A stretch of DNA of 64,000 bases, taken from assembly GCA_030323885.1 (NCBI GenBank), contig CM059193.1:93798852-93862851 (forward strand), read 5' to 3'. Below the pieces are notes generated by a model, which searched no databases, had not been told where the DNA came from, and worked only from the letters and a program-made list of their open reading frames with translations. Origin of the DNA: Branchipolynoe longqiensis. Its lineage: Eukaryota; Annelida; Polychaeta; Phyllodocida; Polynoidae. Positions within the stretch are counted from its first letter, which is position 1. Every line of letters begins with the position of its first letter. The position numbers and the translations under genes were made by a program. Positions 1 through 10,538 of this stretch are shown piece after piece.

Positions 1-25
1 TGTGTGTGTGTTTGTGTCGTGTGGT
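1..25. repeat. TG-rich microsatellite at window edge
   Basis: Short (TG)n stretch that probably continues outside the window. Positions 26-120 are AT-rich and hold nothing I recognise. Confidence 0.6.
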
Positions 26-120
26 GTGGAAATGATGCTGTTGTATATGTTTAATATAATCACAAACACGCCTTTATAAATTTTACTTCTAAGGAGTAAT
101 ACAATTCCAGGATAATTCCA

Positions 121-400
121 GGACTTTTTCCCTCCCATGCGGAAGGTCGTCAGTTCAATTCCCGGTCGAGTCAAGCTAATGACTTACAAACTGTATACCT
201 GTCGATACCTAGCCTGGTGCTCAGCATTAATAGGATAGGGCAAGGACTGGTTAGCTCAGTATCAGGATAATGTGATTGAGTGGGATATCGGGGCATGGTG
301 CCAGCAACACTGTAAAGCCACAATGAGTGGTCACTGTCACCCGTCCTGATATGACCTTAGATGTTGCCAGTTCGTAAAACTCCAACAAACAAACCAAACC
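121..400 (+). mobile_element. SINE-A copy, head slightly truncated
   Basis: The 3' part of a tRNA-like head (CCCATGCGGAAGG, box-B-like GTTCAATTCCC) is followed by the conserved SINE-A body: GATAGGGCAAGGACTGGTTAG, the GTGATTGAGTGGGATATC block and ATATGACCTTAGATGTTGCC. The tail AAAACTCCAACAAACAAACC ends the copy. The first part of the tRNA head is missing or diverged. Confidence 0.85.
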
Positions 401-514
401 ATCTGTCTGTTTGTGTATGGTGTTCCTAGCATGTTAGTACCCCTGGTGTCGAGTTATTGAACTAGCTGAGACGAAATCCCAGTCTGTTGGACACCACCTG
501 TCACTACCTGCCGG

Positions 515-1125
515 CGCGCAGCAGAGGTGTGTGTGTGGTGTGTGGTGTGTGGTGTGTGGTGCGTGGTGTGTGTGGTGAGTGTGGTGTGTCTCCATGCGGT
601 GGTGTGTATGAGGGTTGGGTGTGTGTGGTGTCTGTGTGATGTGTGTGTGGTGTATGTGTGATGTGTGTATGGTGTGTGTGTGGTGTGTGTGATGTGTGGT
701 GGTGTGTGTGGTGCATATGAGGGTTCGGTGGGTGTGGTGGGTATGTGGTGGGTGTGTGTGGTGGTGTGTGTGGTGGGTGTGTGGTGAGTGTGGTGTGTAT
801 GAAGCTTCGTGTGTGCGGGGGGTGTGATGTATGGCATGTGTGGTGTGTATGAGGGTTGGGTGTGTGTGGTGAGTGTGGTGAGTGTGGTGAGAGTGGTGTG
901 CGTGGTGTGTATGAGGGTTTGGTGTGTGGTGTGTGTGGTGTGTGATGTATGATGTGTGTGGTGTGTATGAGGGTTGGGTGTGTGTGGTGGGTGTGTGGTG
1001 TGTATGAGGGTTGTGTGTGATGTATGTGGTGTGTATGAGGGTTGTGTGTGTGGTAAGTGTGGTGTGTGATGTGTGTGGTGTGTGCGGTGTGTGTGAGTGT
1101 GTGGTGTGTGTGGTGTGTGTGGTCA
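515..1125. repeat. TG-rich satellite with GTGTATGAGGGTT units
   Basis: About 600 bp of irregular (GTGTGG)n in which the phrase GTGTGTATGAGGGTTGGGTG recurs with variable spacing. Open frames on either strand translate to His/Thr/Pro- or Val/Cys-rich nonsense because the unit lacks stop codons. They should not be called genes. Confidence 0.85.
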
Positions 1126-1509
1126 GTATTTCTTTTATTTTTTTATTTTTTTATTTTTTTATTAAGGCTGTATTTATACTGTCCATAGCATATAAGCTCT
1201 GGTATTCAGGCTTGTTTTCAATGCTACCCAGCTGTAGTGTTGGTGTTATCTTATCACACAGTAGCTGCTGATAAGGTATTTGATTGCCTGCATTTCAGTA
1301 GCAGATAGATAGTTGGTTGGTACGGTTAGATGCTAATCCTATTTACATATCATAGGCTTGTATGTAGCTGTGTGGTGTGCTATCTGGCTACTTTTGGCAT
1401 GGTTACCTTCCATTGGGCGTCCCGCTGGTGGGCCGTGACATATCACATGCCCCTTTGCAGTGCAGCTTAGTGGGGGTTTCCTAGCCTTATTTTGCACAAA
1501 TATTTTTTG
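1126..1509. other. No recognisable feature
   Basis: T-rich at 1130-1165, then unremarkable sequence up to the remnant retrotransposon. It may include the 3' flank or untranslated region of that element, which lies on the minus strand, but nothing supports a more exact statement. Confidence 0.4.
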
Positions 1510-2862
1510 TATGTTTTTAGGTCAGGAATTTGTCGTTTACCATTTGGGCATTCCACACCTTGGCAGCCATTTCCAGCATGCTTCTCTCGTGAGCTTTTAT
1601 TTGGTTTCTGGTCTGCTTTAGTAGTGGCACATTATTTCCTCTAGTAGTCCATTGTGGTTTTGTTATGAGTTTAGTGCTTTGACTATAGCTATATGCTAAG
1701 GTTGTCAAATGAATTATTCTCTTATTTTCTAGTAATTTCACTTTGGTTCTTTTGTGTATGTCATCGGTGGGGTGCAGCATGTCTACTCTTAGGCAGATTT
1801 GTAGGCCTCTGTTCTGCAGTATTTGAAGTTTTTTTGGAAGTTCTTTTTTCGCACCCATGTAGTTTACATCTCCATAGTCAAAATAGGGGAGCACCATGCC
1901 CTTGAAGATTTTTATTGACATTTCTTGTATCATGTAGTCTCATAGCTTTGCAAATAGCCACAGTTTTACTTTTTGGATAATTCTATTTATACATAGGTTG
2001 TAGTTTAGTTGGCTGTCCAACTCAAGGCCTAGGTATTTGTAATGGTCTACATTTTCTAATGTTTGGTTTCCTAACTTACAGTGTAGTTTTCTTTCTGGCA
2101 TTTGTTTATGTGAGAAGAGTACTGTTTTTGATTTGCTTGTGTTGATCTTTATTTTGTTGGACTCACAACACTCGTCTAGTTTTAGTAAGAGTTTATTTAG
2201 TCTATTTATTACCACTTCTTCTGTGGTGCCATTTGCATATATGACTGTCATCTGCATATAGTTGGAGGCATTCAGTTTGCAACCATTTTTCAAGATCGTT
2301 TATATAGATTATAAAGAGCAGTGGCCCTAACACTGACCCTTGGGGTACACCACATGTGACAGGTTGGTTGTCTGATAGTGTATTGTTTATTTTTGTTTTC
2401 TGTTGCCTGTTGTTCAGGTAGCATTTTATCTAGTCCATAGTGTTGGATTTTATGCCCATGGTTTTGAGTTTTTCCAGTAGTATGTTATGGTCTACTGTGT
2501 CAAATGCTTTGCTGAAGTCAATGAAGGCTGCTCCAACTAATTGTTTTTGGTTCATTGATGCCAGTATGGCATTTGTCAGGTTAGCTATTGTTTTTGATGT
2601 GGAGTGCAGTTTCCTGAAGCCCCCTTGTCTTTCTTTTAGTATATCAATTTTTCCCAAGTGTTCATTTATGTGTCCATTTAACACTTTTTCAATGAGCTTG
2701 ACCAGGGTTTGAAGAATTGATATTGGCCTTTAGTTTCCCATGTTTTGTTTGTCTCCCATTTTTGTGAATGGGTGTGATGGTTGCGATTTTCCAGGATGAG
2801 ATAAAACGCCCCTGTTCAAACGAGATGTTGAATAGGTCTACTATAGTGGCCGGGATGGCTTG
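1510..2862 (-). pseudogene. Decayed non-LTR retrotransposon reverse transcriptase (Jockey/CR1-like)
   Basis: Reading the minus strand from 2862 down, translated pieces in changing frames give the ordered motifs of a LINE reverse transcriptase. These are PATIVDLFNISFEQG and SSWKIATITPIHKNG (about 2860-2760), ERQGGFRKLHST (about 2640), AAFIDFSKAFDTVDHN (about 2530), a PQGSVLGPLLF motif (about 2340-2305) and the catalytic YADD at 2247-2258. A KYLGLELDSQLNYN block (about 2040) and a C-terminal region ending near 1517 follow. Several frameshifts and a stop near 1935 break it. No endonuclease domain is left: the 5' side ends at a TG repeat (2868-2930). The family motifs fit the Jockey/CR1 group, distinct from the RTE element at 39 kb. 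It is an old, dead copy. Confidence 0.85.
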
Positions 2863-2945
2863 GTGTTTGTGGTATGTGTGGTGTGTGTGGTGTGTGTGGT
2901 GTGTGTGGTATGTTTGTGGTATGTAAGTGTGTGAGGGTTGGGTGT
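2863..2945. repeat. TG-rich repeat abutting the dead LINE
   Basis: GTGTGGTATGTGTGG units resembling the satellite at 515-1125. The sharp junction with the LINE coding remnant marks either the 5' truncation point or later repeat growth. Confidence 0.6.
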
Positions 2946-3224
2946 GTGACCGGACTTCCGTTACATGACCAGGCCAATAACAAAGCACAAAACGGCCAAT
3001 AAAACCGCTGCCATAACCTAGTAATGCGCATGTCGGTAATTGGACAGCACGCCGCAACTGTCAATAAACACAGACGTTACAGTTGTCAATATGGAAACTG
3101 TATGGCGGTATGGGAGTATTGCTATATGCACTGCACAACATGAGTGACTATGGTGATATGGGAGTGTTATTATACACTCTGCACTAATTTCATATCCGGG
3201 GTTATAAACCGTACAGGGAGGAGA
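2946..3224. other. No recognisable feature
   Basis: Ordinary-complexity sequence with two nearby GGCCAATAA motifs (2973-3002). The CCAAT motif is too common to call a promoter here. Confidence 0.3.
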
Positions 3225-3860
3225 ACTGAGGGAGGGAGGGAATGGCAGAAGGAAGAAAGGGGAGAGGTGGAGAAGGGGCAGGGGAGAGGGGGGGGGGGGG
3301 GGGGGGGAGGAGAGGAGGAAGGGGAGGGGAGGAAGAAAGCGGGAGGGCGAAAGGAGGGGGAAGGGAGGGGGGTGAAGGGGGGGGGGGGGGGGGCGAAAGG
3401 AGGGGGAGGGGAGGGGGAGGGGGAAGGGGAGGGAGGAAGGGAGGGGAGGAAGGGAGGGGAGGAAAGGGGAGGGGAGGAGGGATGGGAGGGGGGGAAGGGG
3501 AGGGAGGAAGGGGAGGGGAGGAAGGGGAGGGAGGAAGGGAGGGGAGGGAAGGGGGGGGGGGGAGGGGGGAAGGGGAGGGAGGGGGAGGAAGGGGAGGGGA
3601 GGAGGGGAGGGGGAGGAAGGGGAGGGGAGAAGGGGGGGGGTGGGGGGGGAAGGGGAGGAAGGGGGAGTGAGTGGATGGGGAAGGGGAGGGGGAGGGGGGA
3701 GGAAAGAGGAAGGGCAGGAAGGGGAGGAAGGAGGGGAGAAAGGGGAGGGGAGAACGGGGATGGGGAGGAGGGGGACGGGAGGGGGAGGAGGTGGTGGGGA
3801 GGAAGGGGAGAAAGGAGGGGAAGGAGGGGAAGGAGGGGAGGGTGATGGTGAGGCGGCACC
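3225..3860. repeat. Long polypurine (GGGGA/GGAAGG)n tract
   Basis: More than 600 bp of almost uninterrupted purines on the plus strand, with several runs of nine or more G. Such tracts can form triplex (H-DNA) or G-quadruplex structures and commonly cause polymerase slippage and assembly error. The Gly/Glu/Arg-rich plus-strand and Pro/Ser/Leu-rich minus-strand open frames are composition artefacts. Confidence 0.9.
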
Positions 3861-4177
3861 TTCACCTTCACCACCATAACGCTACACGAACAGTGCTCGG
3901 AGGCCGTGTCGTGTAAACCTGGCATGAGGCATGATTTACCGGGCCCACACACAGGTGCTGCCGCCTCCCGTCTTAAACAAGAACCAGTACCAGGTAGCAC
4001 GCTTGGAGCTCCCTCTCACCATCCAGCGACAGTATATTTACTGCGCCTTGACTCCAATAGACTAAACATGCTGGCTTCACAGTAACTACTATCAGCATTT
4101 CCACACCTTCCCTGTAAACACTGGTTCATTTGTGTAAGAACACAGCAGACAACTGTAAATACACAGGTGTACAGTAG
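3861..4177. other. No recognisable feature
   Basis: Mixed-complexity sequence between the polypurine tract and SINE-A. I see no coding potential and no inverted ends. Confidence 0.3.
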
Positions 4178-4507
4178 TTTGTTGTTTTAAGTCCTAGCAA
4201 CATCTAAGGTCATATCAGGACGGGCACCGACTTGTGACAGTGCACACTCATGGCGACTTTATAGTGCTGCCCCTCTGGGAGAACAGGCCGCCAACACCAT
4301 GACCTGATATCCCACTGACACATTATCCTGACATTGAGCCAACCAGTCCTTGCCCTATCCTAATAATGCCGAGTGCCTGGCTAGAAAGTGACAAGTATCA
4401 ATTTTTAAGTCATTGGTTTGACTCCCCCAGGGTTCGAACCCATGATCCCATGGCCTACCAACACGGGAGACGGACTCTCTAACTCATTCGGCCATCCCGT
4501 CTGGTCA
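4178..4507 (-). mobile_element. SINE-A full-length copy
   Basis: Minus-strand copy running from its tail (GTTGTTTTAAGTCCTAGCAA) to its tRNA-like head (CGGCCATCCCGTCTGGTC, the complement of GACCAGACGGGATGGCCG). It contains box-B-like GGTTCGAACCC. This is the subfamily whose head reads AGACGGGATGGCCGAATGAG. Confidence 0.9.
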
Positions 4508-4632
4508 GTGTACAGTAGTACCAATCTTCAATGGATAAACCAATGTTGTTCTTAAATAGGAGGTGTCCCATCATATGTACATTATTCCTTTTCTTCAATG
4601 GACAGCTCTGCTTCCAGAGCAATGCTGTCCTT

Positions 4633-4722
4633 ATCTTTGCTCGATGCTTGGCATTACTAGGATAGGAAAAGGACTGTTGACTCGGTGGGAGTTGAGATCA
4701 GAGTGCCGTTGGCATGGTATTT
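4633..4722 (+). mobile_element. SINE-A fragment
   Basis: Only the central body block is present (GCTTGGCATTACTAGGATAG, then AAGGACTG), diverged and truncated on both sides. Confidence 0.55.
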
Positions 4723-4823
4723 CACTGGGATAGCACTAAAAATCAAAACAAGTGGGGTTATATCATTAATAAGTGGGATCGATTCATCAACAGAGTCATG
4801 CCACCCATAAGACCGGTGACCCC

Positions 4824-5245
4824 TGCCCGGTCACCCCGCGCCTGTCGGCAGGCCCTGCCCGGTCACCCCGCGCCTGTCGGCAGGTCCTGCCCGGTCACCC
4901 CGCGCCTGTCGGCAGGTCCTGCCCGGTCACCCCGCGCCTGTCGGCAGGTCCTGCCCGGTCACCCCGCGCCTGTCGGCAGGTCCTGCCCGGTCACCCCGCG
5001 CCCGTCGGCAGGCCCTGCCCGGTCACCCCGCGCCTGTCGGCAGGCCCTGCCCGGTCACCCCGCGCCTGTCGGCAGGCCCTGCCCGGTCACCCCGCGCCTG
5101 TCGGCAGGCCCTGCCCGGTCACCCCGCGCCTGTCGGCATGCCCTGCCCGGTCACCCCGTGCCCGGTCACCCTGTGTCTGTCGGCAGGTCCTGCCCGGTCA
5201 CCCTGCGTCTGTCGGCAGGTCCTGCCCGGTCACCCCGCGTCTCGT
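4824..5245. repeat. 32-bp GC-rich minisatellite, about 13 units
   Basis: Tandem unit GGTCACCCCGCGCCTGTCGG plus CAGGTCCTGCCC, with successive GGTCACC starts exactly 32 bp apart (4829, 4861, and so on). Units near the 3' end drift and one is shortened. As 32 is not a multiple of 3, three units (96 bp) encode a 32-residue cycle, and the plus-strand frames stay open across the array. A protein-coding role is unsupported. Confidence 0.92.
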
Positions 5246-5685
5246 GTGTCCCGGCATGCCACGCTCAGTGGAGGTTGACGTGACATGCACACACAGACAT
5301 GCCTCCACCCACCACCCATCCACACATACAAACGCACGCATGCGCACAAACAAATGGGACGGACGGTGTCAAGAGTTCAGTCAGAGTGGGAACGTGGTGG
5401 AACGCTGAGTGAGACGCCGTGCTGACCGTTCCATTCTGGTCAACCAATAGCGTGAGAGTGGAACAACCACTGCTGCACTTATTAATCCCCAGGTGGAGGT
5501 GGGGGTGGGGGTGGGGTGGGGGTGGGTCAACATGGCGAGAGGGAAGGTTAACGCATTAGTGACAGGTAACGCCGTGCTATATCTATAGCATTATCAGCTG
5601 ATGGGAGGTGGGGGGAGAAAATAAAACAAAAACACCCCAATTAGAGCCCACCATCCCCCACTCACGCTAAATTTAGCAAAGTATC
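5246..5685. other. CA-rich flank and G-run cluster, no gene
   Basis: Contains short CA/CACA stretches (5287-5345) and a G-rich cluster of GGTGGGGGTGGGG type (5491-5526) with quadruplex potential. Nothing else is recognised. Confidence 0.45.
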
Positions 5686-5966
5686 GGTGGTAGCCAAGGT
5701 CGGTGGTTCGATTTCCCATGCAATCACCTGCCAACTTGGATTTCCACCGCTGTGTATAATTTACAGCGTCATCAAAGGCCAGTTGCTCTCATACCATGTC
5801 GATGTGGTGTGGGAAGTTAAAAATCCCTTGGGTCGGTAAAAGTGTAGGCAGGGCTATCTATCGATCAACTGGCTAATGGTGAAAACAAGTCTATTCAGGG
5901 ACCAGTCTGCAACCCGTCGGGGACTATCGCCAACTGATCGATAAATCTTCAAGGTAAAAAAGTATG
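5686..5966 (+). mobile_element. SINE-B copy (diverged)
   Basis: Box-B-like GGTGGTTCGATTTCCC is followed by the body shared with the copies at 28.5, 59.0 and 60.1 kb: CATCAAAGGCCAGTTGCTCTC, TACCATGTCGATGTGGTGTG, AATCCCTTGGGTCGGTAAAA and a terminal ATCTTCAAGGT block. The 3' third is more diverged than in the other copies. Confidence 0.8.
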
Positions 5967-5999
5967 TAAAGAGTCCAGTCTCAAACAGATAGGGGGATT

Positions 6000-6050
6000 T
6001 GTTTGTTGTTTTACGCCGTAGCAACATCTAAGGCAAAGCAGGACCTGCGA
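6000..6050 (-). mobile_element. SINE-A tail fragment
   Basis: TTTGTTGTTTTACGCCGTAG then CAACATCTAAGG match the complement of the SINE-A 3' tail. The rest is missing. Confidence 0.7.
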
Positions 6051-6160
6051 GGGGGCTGGCTCCCCGACCCCCAAATACAGGTTGAGAAGATTAATGACCA
6101 TTAAAGTTGCAGAGTACGACTTCATTTGAACATTACTAAAGCTAACATAAAGTTAACGTG

Positions 6161-6492
6161 ACCAGGCGTGGTAGCCGAATCGATAGAGTGGGGGCCTCGC
6201 ATGCGGGAGATCAGAAGTTTGGTTCTCAGTCGAGTCAAACCAATGACTTATACAATTGATACTTGTCGCTTTCTTGCCTAGCGTTCATCATTAATAGGAT
6301 AGGGCAAGGACTGGTTAGCTCAGTGTCAGGATAATGTGACTGAGTGGGATATCAGGTCATGGTGTCGGCGGCCTGATTTCCATGTGGGGCAGCACTATAA
6401 AGTCACAATGAGTGTGCACTGACACGTCGGTACCCATCCTGATATGACCTTAGATGTTGCCAGGATGTAAAACTCCAACAACCAACCAACTG
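6161..6492 (+). mobile_element. SINE-A full-length copy
   Basis: tRNA-like head with box-A-like TAGCCGAATCGATAGAG and box-B-like GTTTGGTTCTCAGTCGAG, then full body and tail ending AAAACTCCAACAACCAACC. This is the head subfamily of GTGGCCGAATCGGTAGAGCG type. Confidence 0.92.
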
Positions 6493-6904
6493 AAAGTTAA
6501 TGCAATATTGTTTTGCTCTCGGCTCTGCACACTCTGCACACATGTGCTCAACAGGTTGTGTTGCCAAATACCACTCTCACATATGCCCAAATAGATCAAT
6601 AAAATACGAATGTGTGCAACTCTACCAACTGACACAAGTGTGCTGAAAATACTTTGACAATTTGCGTAGAATTCAAAAACACACAAAAAAACAATAACCA
6701 AAAATACCCCAAAAAATGATTCAATATATTATTAATAGTTTACATTTTAAATTTGTTCCGCCACCAAGGAGCTGACCACTACAAGGGTTACCATGGTAAT
6801 GCGAGTAAAATGAGACACTACACCTTGTAGGCTGAAACTGGAGCAGGCTTTCCCACCTGCACAATTCACCTGTCGCCATCTTTGCCCATCTGAGCCACAG
6901 TTCT
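6493..6904. other. No recognisable feature
   Basis: AT-rich single-copy-looking sequence. Short minus-strand open frames here have no recognisable content. Confidence 0.35.
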
Positions 6905-7098
6905 CCTAAAACTAACCGTCTGCACCACACCCTGCACTAAGGGCCCTTTTAGGGACCTGGGTGCATGGAGGTCCCTAAAACTAACCGTCTGCACCACACC
7001 TTGCACTAAGGGCCCTTTTAGGGACCTGGGTGCATGGAGGTCCCTAAAACTAATCGTCTGCACCACATCCTGCACTAAGGGCCCTTTTAGGGACCTGG
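6905..7098. repeat. 70-bp tandem array, left part
   Basis: Units of about 70 bp (AAACTAACC at 6908, 6978 and 7047) built from CTAACCGTCTGCACCACACC, TGCACTAAGGGCCCTTTTAG and GGGACCTGGGTGCATGGAGG. Each unit has self-complementary pieces (AAGGGCCCTT, and GGGACC against GGTCCC), so each can fold. The array is split by MITE-9 and resumes at 7507. Confidence 0.9.
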
Positions 7099-7506
7099 TA
7101 GATAAAGGATTCACCCTGTACTCGCAGTACACGGGTGAATACCAACCATATACCAAAGCTGTCGAAAAAGCAGGGAAATGAAATGAGAGCCTAATTTCAC
7201 AATCTAAGAAGCAACATTTATTCTTTATATATGTTTTCATATTTCCCTGCTACCTTTGAGTTGAAAAATGTAATAAAACATGCAGTATAATAGACTTTAA
7301 AAGTGAAATCGACAGCGGTATATGGCCACCATCTTGTCTTTTTGCATTCTCTCCCATTTCACCAAATCTGTGCCGATATAAGTACCCATTTGACACTGGA
7401 GCCAGGCATTCTATTTCCTGTTCCATACTAAAGCTATTTTCGCCCGTATTTATGCTACGTTGTCGTTCACCTGTGTACTGCAAGTACAGGGTGAATCATT
7501 TATCTA
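7099..7506. mobile_element. MITE-9 copy 1 (408 bp, 9-bp TSD)
   Basis: TIRs TAGATAAAGGATTCACCC and GGGTGAATCATTTATCTA. It is flanked by the perfect 9-bp duplication GGGACCTGG at 7090-7098 and 7507-7515, inside the 70-bp array. The interior is AT-rich and carries no transposase, so the element is non-autonomous. The duplication length fits Mutator-like (or Merlin-like) transposition. Confidence 0.9.
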
Positions 7507-7800
7507 GGGACCTGGGTGCATCAAAGTCCCTAAAACTACATGTCTGAACCACACCCTATACGAAGGGCCCTTTTAGGGTCCCTAAAACTAACCGTCTGCA
7601 CCACACCCTGCACTAAGGGCCCTTTTAGGGACCTGGCTGCATGCAGGTCCCTAAAACTAACCATCTGCACCACACCCTGCACTAAGGGCCCTATTAGGGA
7701 CCTGGCTGCATGCAGGTCCCTAAAACTAACCGTCTGCACCACACCCTGCACTAAGGGCCCTATTAGGGACCTGGCTGCATGGAGGTCCCTACAAGGGGCC
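7507..7800. repeat. 70-bp tandem array, right part
   Basis: Continuation of the array at 6905-7098 with about four further units. Some read CTATTAGGG instead of CTTTTAGGG and GGCTGCATGCAGG instead of GGTGCATGGAGG. Confidence 0.9.
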
Positions 7801-8845
7801 CTAAGGCTACAGCCGCTGTTAACCATCTGTAAAATTTTCCGATATAGGAGATATGGGATATGGAGAACTCTGCTATAATAAATTCCAACTTGCCTATAAA
7901 ATGGTAAATGGTATGTAAAAACAAAGGCATATAAGGTATGTGTGGAGTTGGTGACCCATTACTAATGGAGCTTAGAAATTGTGTATCAATATAGTAGAGA
8001 GAGAGGGTCACTTCTTGACCTGAGAGAGGGTTACTTCTTGACATGTGGGACAGTCTTTGGGAAGTCTCCTCACATACCCGCTCCCCTCCAAGTGTTATTT
8101 ATGGATCACTGCACAGCAGACACAACAGGGCACTGTAGCCAGATCTAACCATGCCTTGGTTACAAGGATATTGAACCCTCATTGGTGGATAGAGGAATGC
8201 CTGTTAGTGATTGGAAGACTGGATCATGTGATCACCACCATCTTGTTTCTTGAAACTATAAATACGATAAATCAGGGAGTCTCACTCTCCTACCTTTCAC
8301 TCTTTATCTACTTTAATTCCTTGCCTGTAGTGATTTCTTATTAGCCTATCTACACCACTCAAACTGCCAGCCGTCGACTTTACACATCGCTACATGAGCC
8401 TTGGTGTATTTAAATAACCCGGAGCCACAGCCATGAAGCTATTTCCGAGTAGACGGCTGAATCTAATACAGGTGAAGGAGTGCATGTTTATTGTCATCAC
8501 ATAGAAAATAAATGGACACAGAGAGAGGAATAACCAATGTAACACCCCCCATCACGCCAAAGTAGTTCTCACTACGTTCTTGAAAATGTTGCCAAACAGG
8601 CTCAAACTGTGTGTGAACGGAGTGGACATAGTAGCAACTTTTTACAAACTTTTTACAAACTGCATGGACAGGCTAGGACGGAAGGGTGCTCCAGAACTTT
8701 GAGCGTGCTCAAAATTGTCTGGCGGCCACATTCTACCCCGACCACAGCCCATCTTAGAACAGAGTCGGGCATTTTGAGAACTAGTTTGGTGTGATGGGGG
8801 TGTAACAGATCTTTTCTTTTTACTGCGTCCATTTAGATATTAGGC
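7801..8845. other. Probable old repeat remnants, no gene
   Basis: The stretch 8250-8400 (CTACCTTTCACTCTTTATCT, TTGCCTGTAGTGATTTC, GACTTTACACAT) resembles the inside of TIR element J at 54.97-55.12 kb, so part of this region is likely a degraded relative of J. I see nothing else in it. Confidence 0.45.
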
Positions 8846-9330
8846 CCCAGTCACACCAGGCTTGCGACCTCTTGCGACCAAGGCTTGCGACCTCTTGCGA
8901 CCAAAAATAACCACAATAGATGACAACCTTCTTGTGACCAAAGCCAAAAACATGGGGGTGGGGGGAAATGGTAGGCGACTGATCAGGGAAATCTGGTTGG
9001 CGATTGGTCTTTGACTGATTTGCGACGGATCAGCGTACAATGGCAGATCATAAAACTGATCGTTGACTTCTGTAAGACCAAGGAAGACTTGTTGGCGAAT
9101 GGTTGGCGATCATTTGTACGACTGATCACTGACTTCTCTGAGACCAGGGGAGATTGGTCATCAATCAGTTGGCGATAGTCTCCGACGGGTCGCAGACTGG
9201 TCCCTGGTCAAAATGCCCCCACCCCAATCACTTTGACACTAATCTGCGACAAGTCTGAGACTGATCGCCTATGGAAAGGATTGGCGATATCCTGGCGACC
9301 ATTTTGTAACGATCCATTTAAAACAATAAT
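8846..9330. repeat. Degenerate TGCGACC/GGCGAT-rich repeat
   Basis: Starts with GGCCCCAGTCACACCAGG, reminiscent of the end of element K (GGCCCTGTCACATTACG). It then has many loose repeats of TTGCGACC, TTGGCGAT and ACTGATC. No matching right end was found, so it may be a truncated TIR element. Confidence 0.5.
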
Positions 9331-9485
9331 CCATCCTTAATCCCGACTATGTTCTTCCCAGAAACAAATGTTGCATTAACGAGACTGTCGGATAAACAAT
9401 TTGTAATATTCGAGGGATAAATTGAACCACAAATTTCTGTTCCATGAATGTTTTGGTTGCATAGTGAGATTTCTGGATTACACGA

Positions 9486-9554
9486 GGTCGGGCTAATGCG
9501 GGCAGACTGTACACTCTATGAAACTGTCAAGAAACCACAACGGGTTGTCTGATT
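9486..9554. repeat. Left copy of a 66-bp duplication flanking a SINE
   Basis: GTCGGGCTAATGCG, then GACTGTAC, CTATGAAACTG and CAAGAAACCA recur at 9898-9964 on the far side of the SINE-A. The GGCTAATGCG(A)GTTGACTGTA part resembles a pogo/Tigger-type transposon end. The two copies have diverged by several bases. Confidence 0.75.
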
Positions 9555-9900
9555 TGTTTGTTTGTTGGAGTTTTACATCCTCGTAACATTTACAGCCATA
9601 TCAGGACGGGTACCAACTTGTGACAGTGCGCACTCATGGTGACTTTATAGTGCTGCCCTACTCGGAGACCAGGCCACCAGCACCATGACCTGATATCCTA
9701 CTCAAGTCACATTATCGTGACACTGAGCCAACCAGTCCTTGCCCTATCCTAATAATGCCGAGTGCCTGGCTAGGAAACGACAAGCATACATTGTTAAGTC
9801 ATTGGTTTGACTCGACCAGTGTTTGTACCCATGGGTCCGAATCCCACAATCTCCCAAAACGTGAGACGGACGCTCAACTCATTCGGCCATCCCGTCTGGT
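9555..9900 (-). mobile_element. SINE-A full-length copy
   Basis: Minus-strand copy from tail (TTGTTGGAGTTTTACATCCT) to head (CGGCCATCCCGTCTGG). Two box-B-like blocks occur in the head region (9815-9850). It is flanked by a duplication of about 66 bp rather than a usual short target-site duplication. Confidence 0.9.
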
Positions 9901-9964
9901 CGGGCTAATGCGAGTTGACTGTACTTTCTATGAAACTGACAAGAAACCAGGACTGTTTGTCTGA

Positions 9965-10384
9965 TAATGCCGTCCCCTTTTATCCGCCGATATAAATAGA
10001 AATCTAGACCATAAACAAGCCAGGCTTGAAGGCGGCGGATCTGCTTGGAGAGAACCTGCTTGGAGAGTGTGACCAGACACAGGCCCCTGGTCCACAATGT
10101 AAACAGTGCAATCGTGCTGAGCCTGCAGTAAATCCACCTACTGACCAACTCACTCAGCCAACCAGCACAAACTTCCAACCGACAGTGACACTGCAAACCC
10201 CCCTCATCTACGACAAGGAGAAACCCACCATGAGGATTTCCCAGAAGCTATTTTAATATATTTATCTCAGAAAAATTACAGAAACTCAAATCTATCGGAC
10301 TTAGCAACTTTAAATACAAAATGTGTAGTGATTTCACAGGGACTTCTAGGACTCTGCAGATGTGTAAATGTGGTGTATAGCTGG
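9965..10384. other. No recognisable feature
   Basis: Ordinary-complexity sequence. 10258-10300 contains TATTTATCTCAGAAAAATTACAG, which resembles a piece of MITE-F. No coding potential is recognised. Confidence 0.35.
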
Positions 10385-10538
10385 AACTATATTTAATAGT
10401 TGTGTAGTATCACACCCACCACACCCACACCTACATTGCTGATTTGTAAATGTGATGGTGAGGTTGGAACTATATCTAATTGTTGCGTAGCATCACACCC
10501 ACACCCAAACCGCTGATCTGTAAGTGTGCTGGTGCCTA
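10385..10538. repeat. About 83-bp tandem repeat, left part
   Basis: GTGTAGTATCACACCCACC at about 10400 recurs as GCGTAGCATCACACCCAC at about 10484, and again after the MITE-I at 11157-11195. The MITE has therefore inserted into this short array. Confidence 0.7.

Noticed and set aside
3144..4000. Gly/Glu-rich plus-strand and Pro/Ser/Leu-rich minus-strand frames
   Set aside because: A polypurine tract cannot encode TAA/TAG/TGA in most contexts. Composition artefact.
4714..5408. Plus-strand frames of about 190-210 codons over the minisatellite
   Set aside because: The 32-bp unit is free of stops in these frames, so the frame is open by composition. Overlapping alternative frames are equally open and none has a start context or homology I know.
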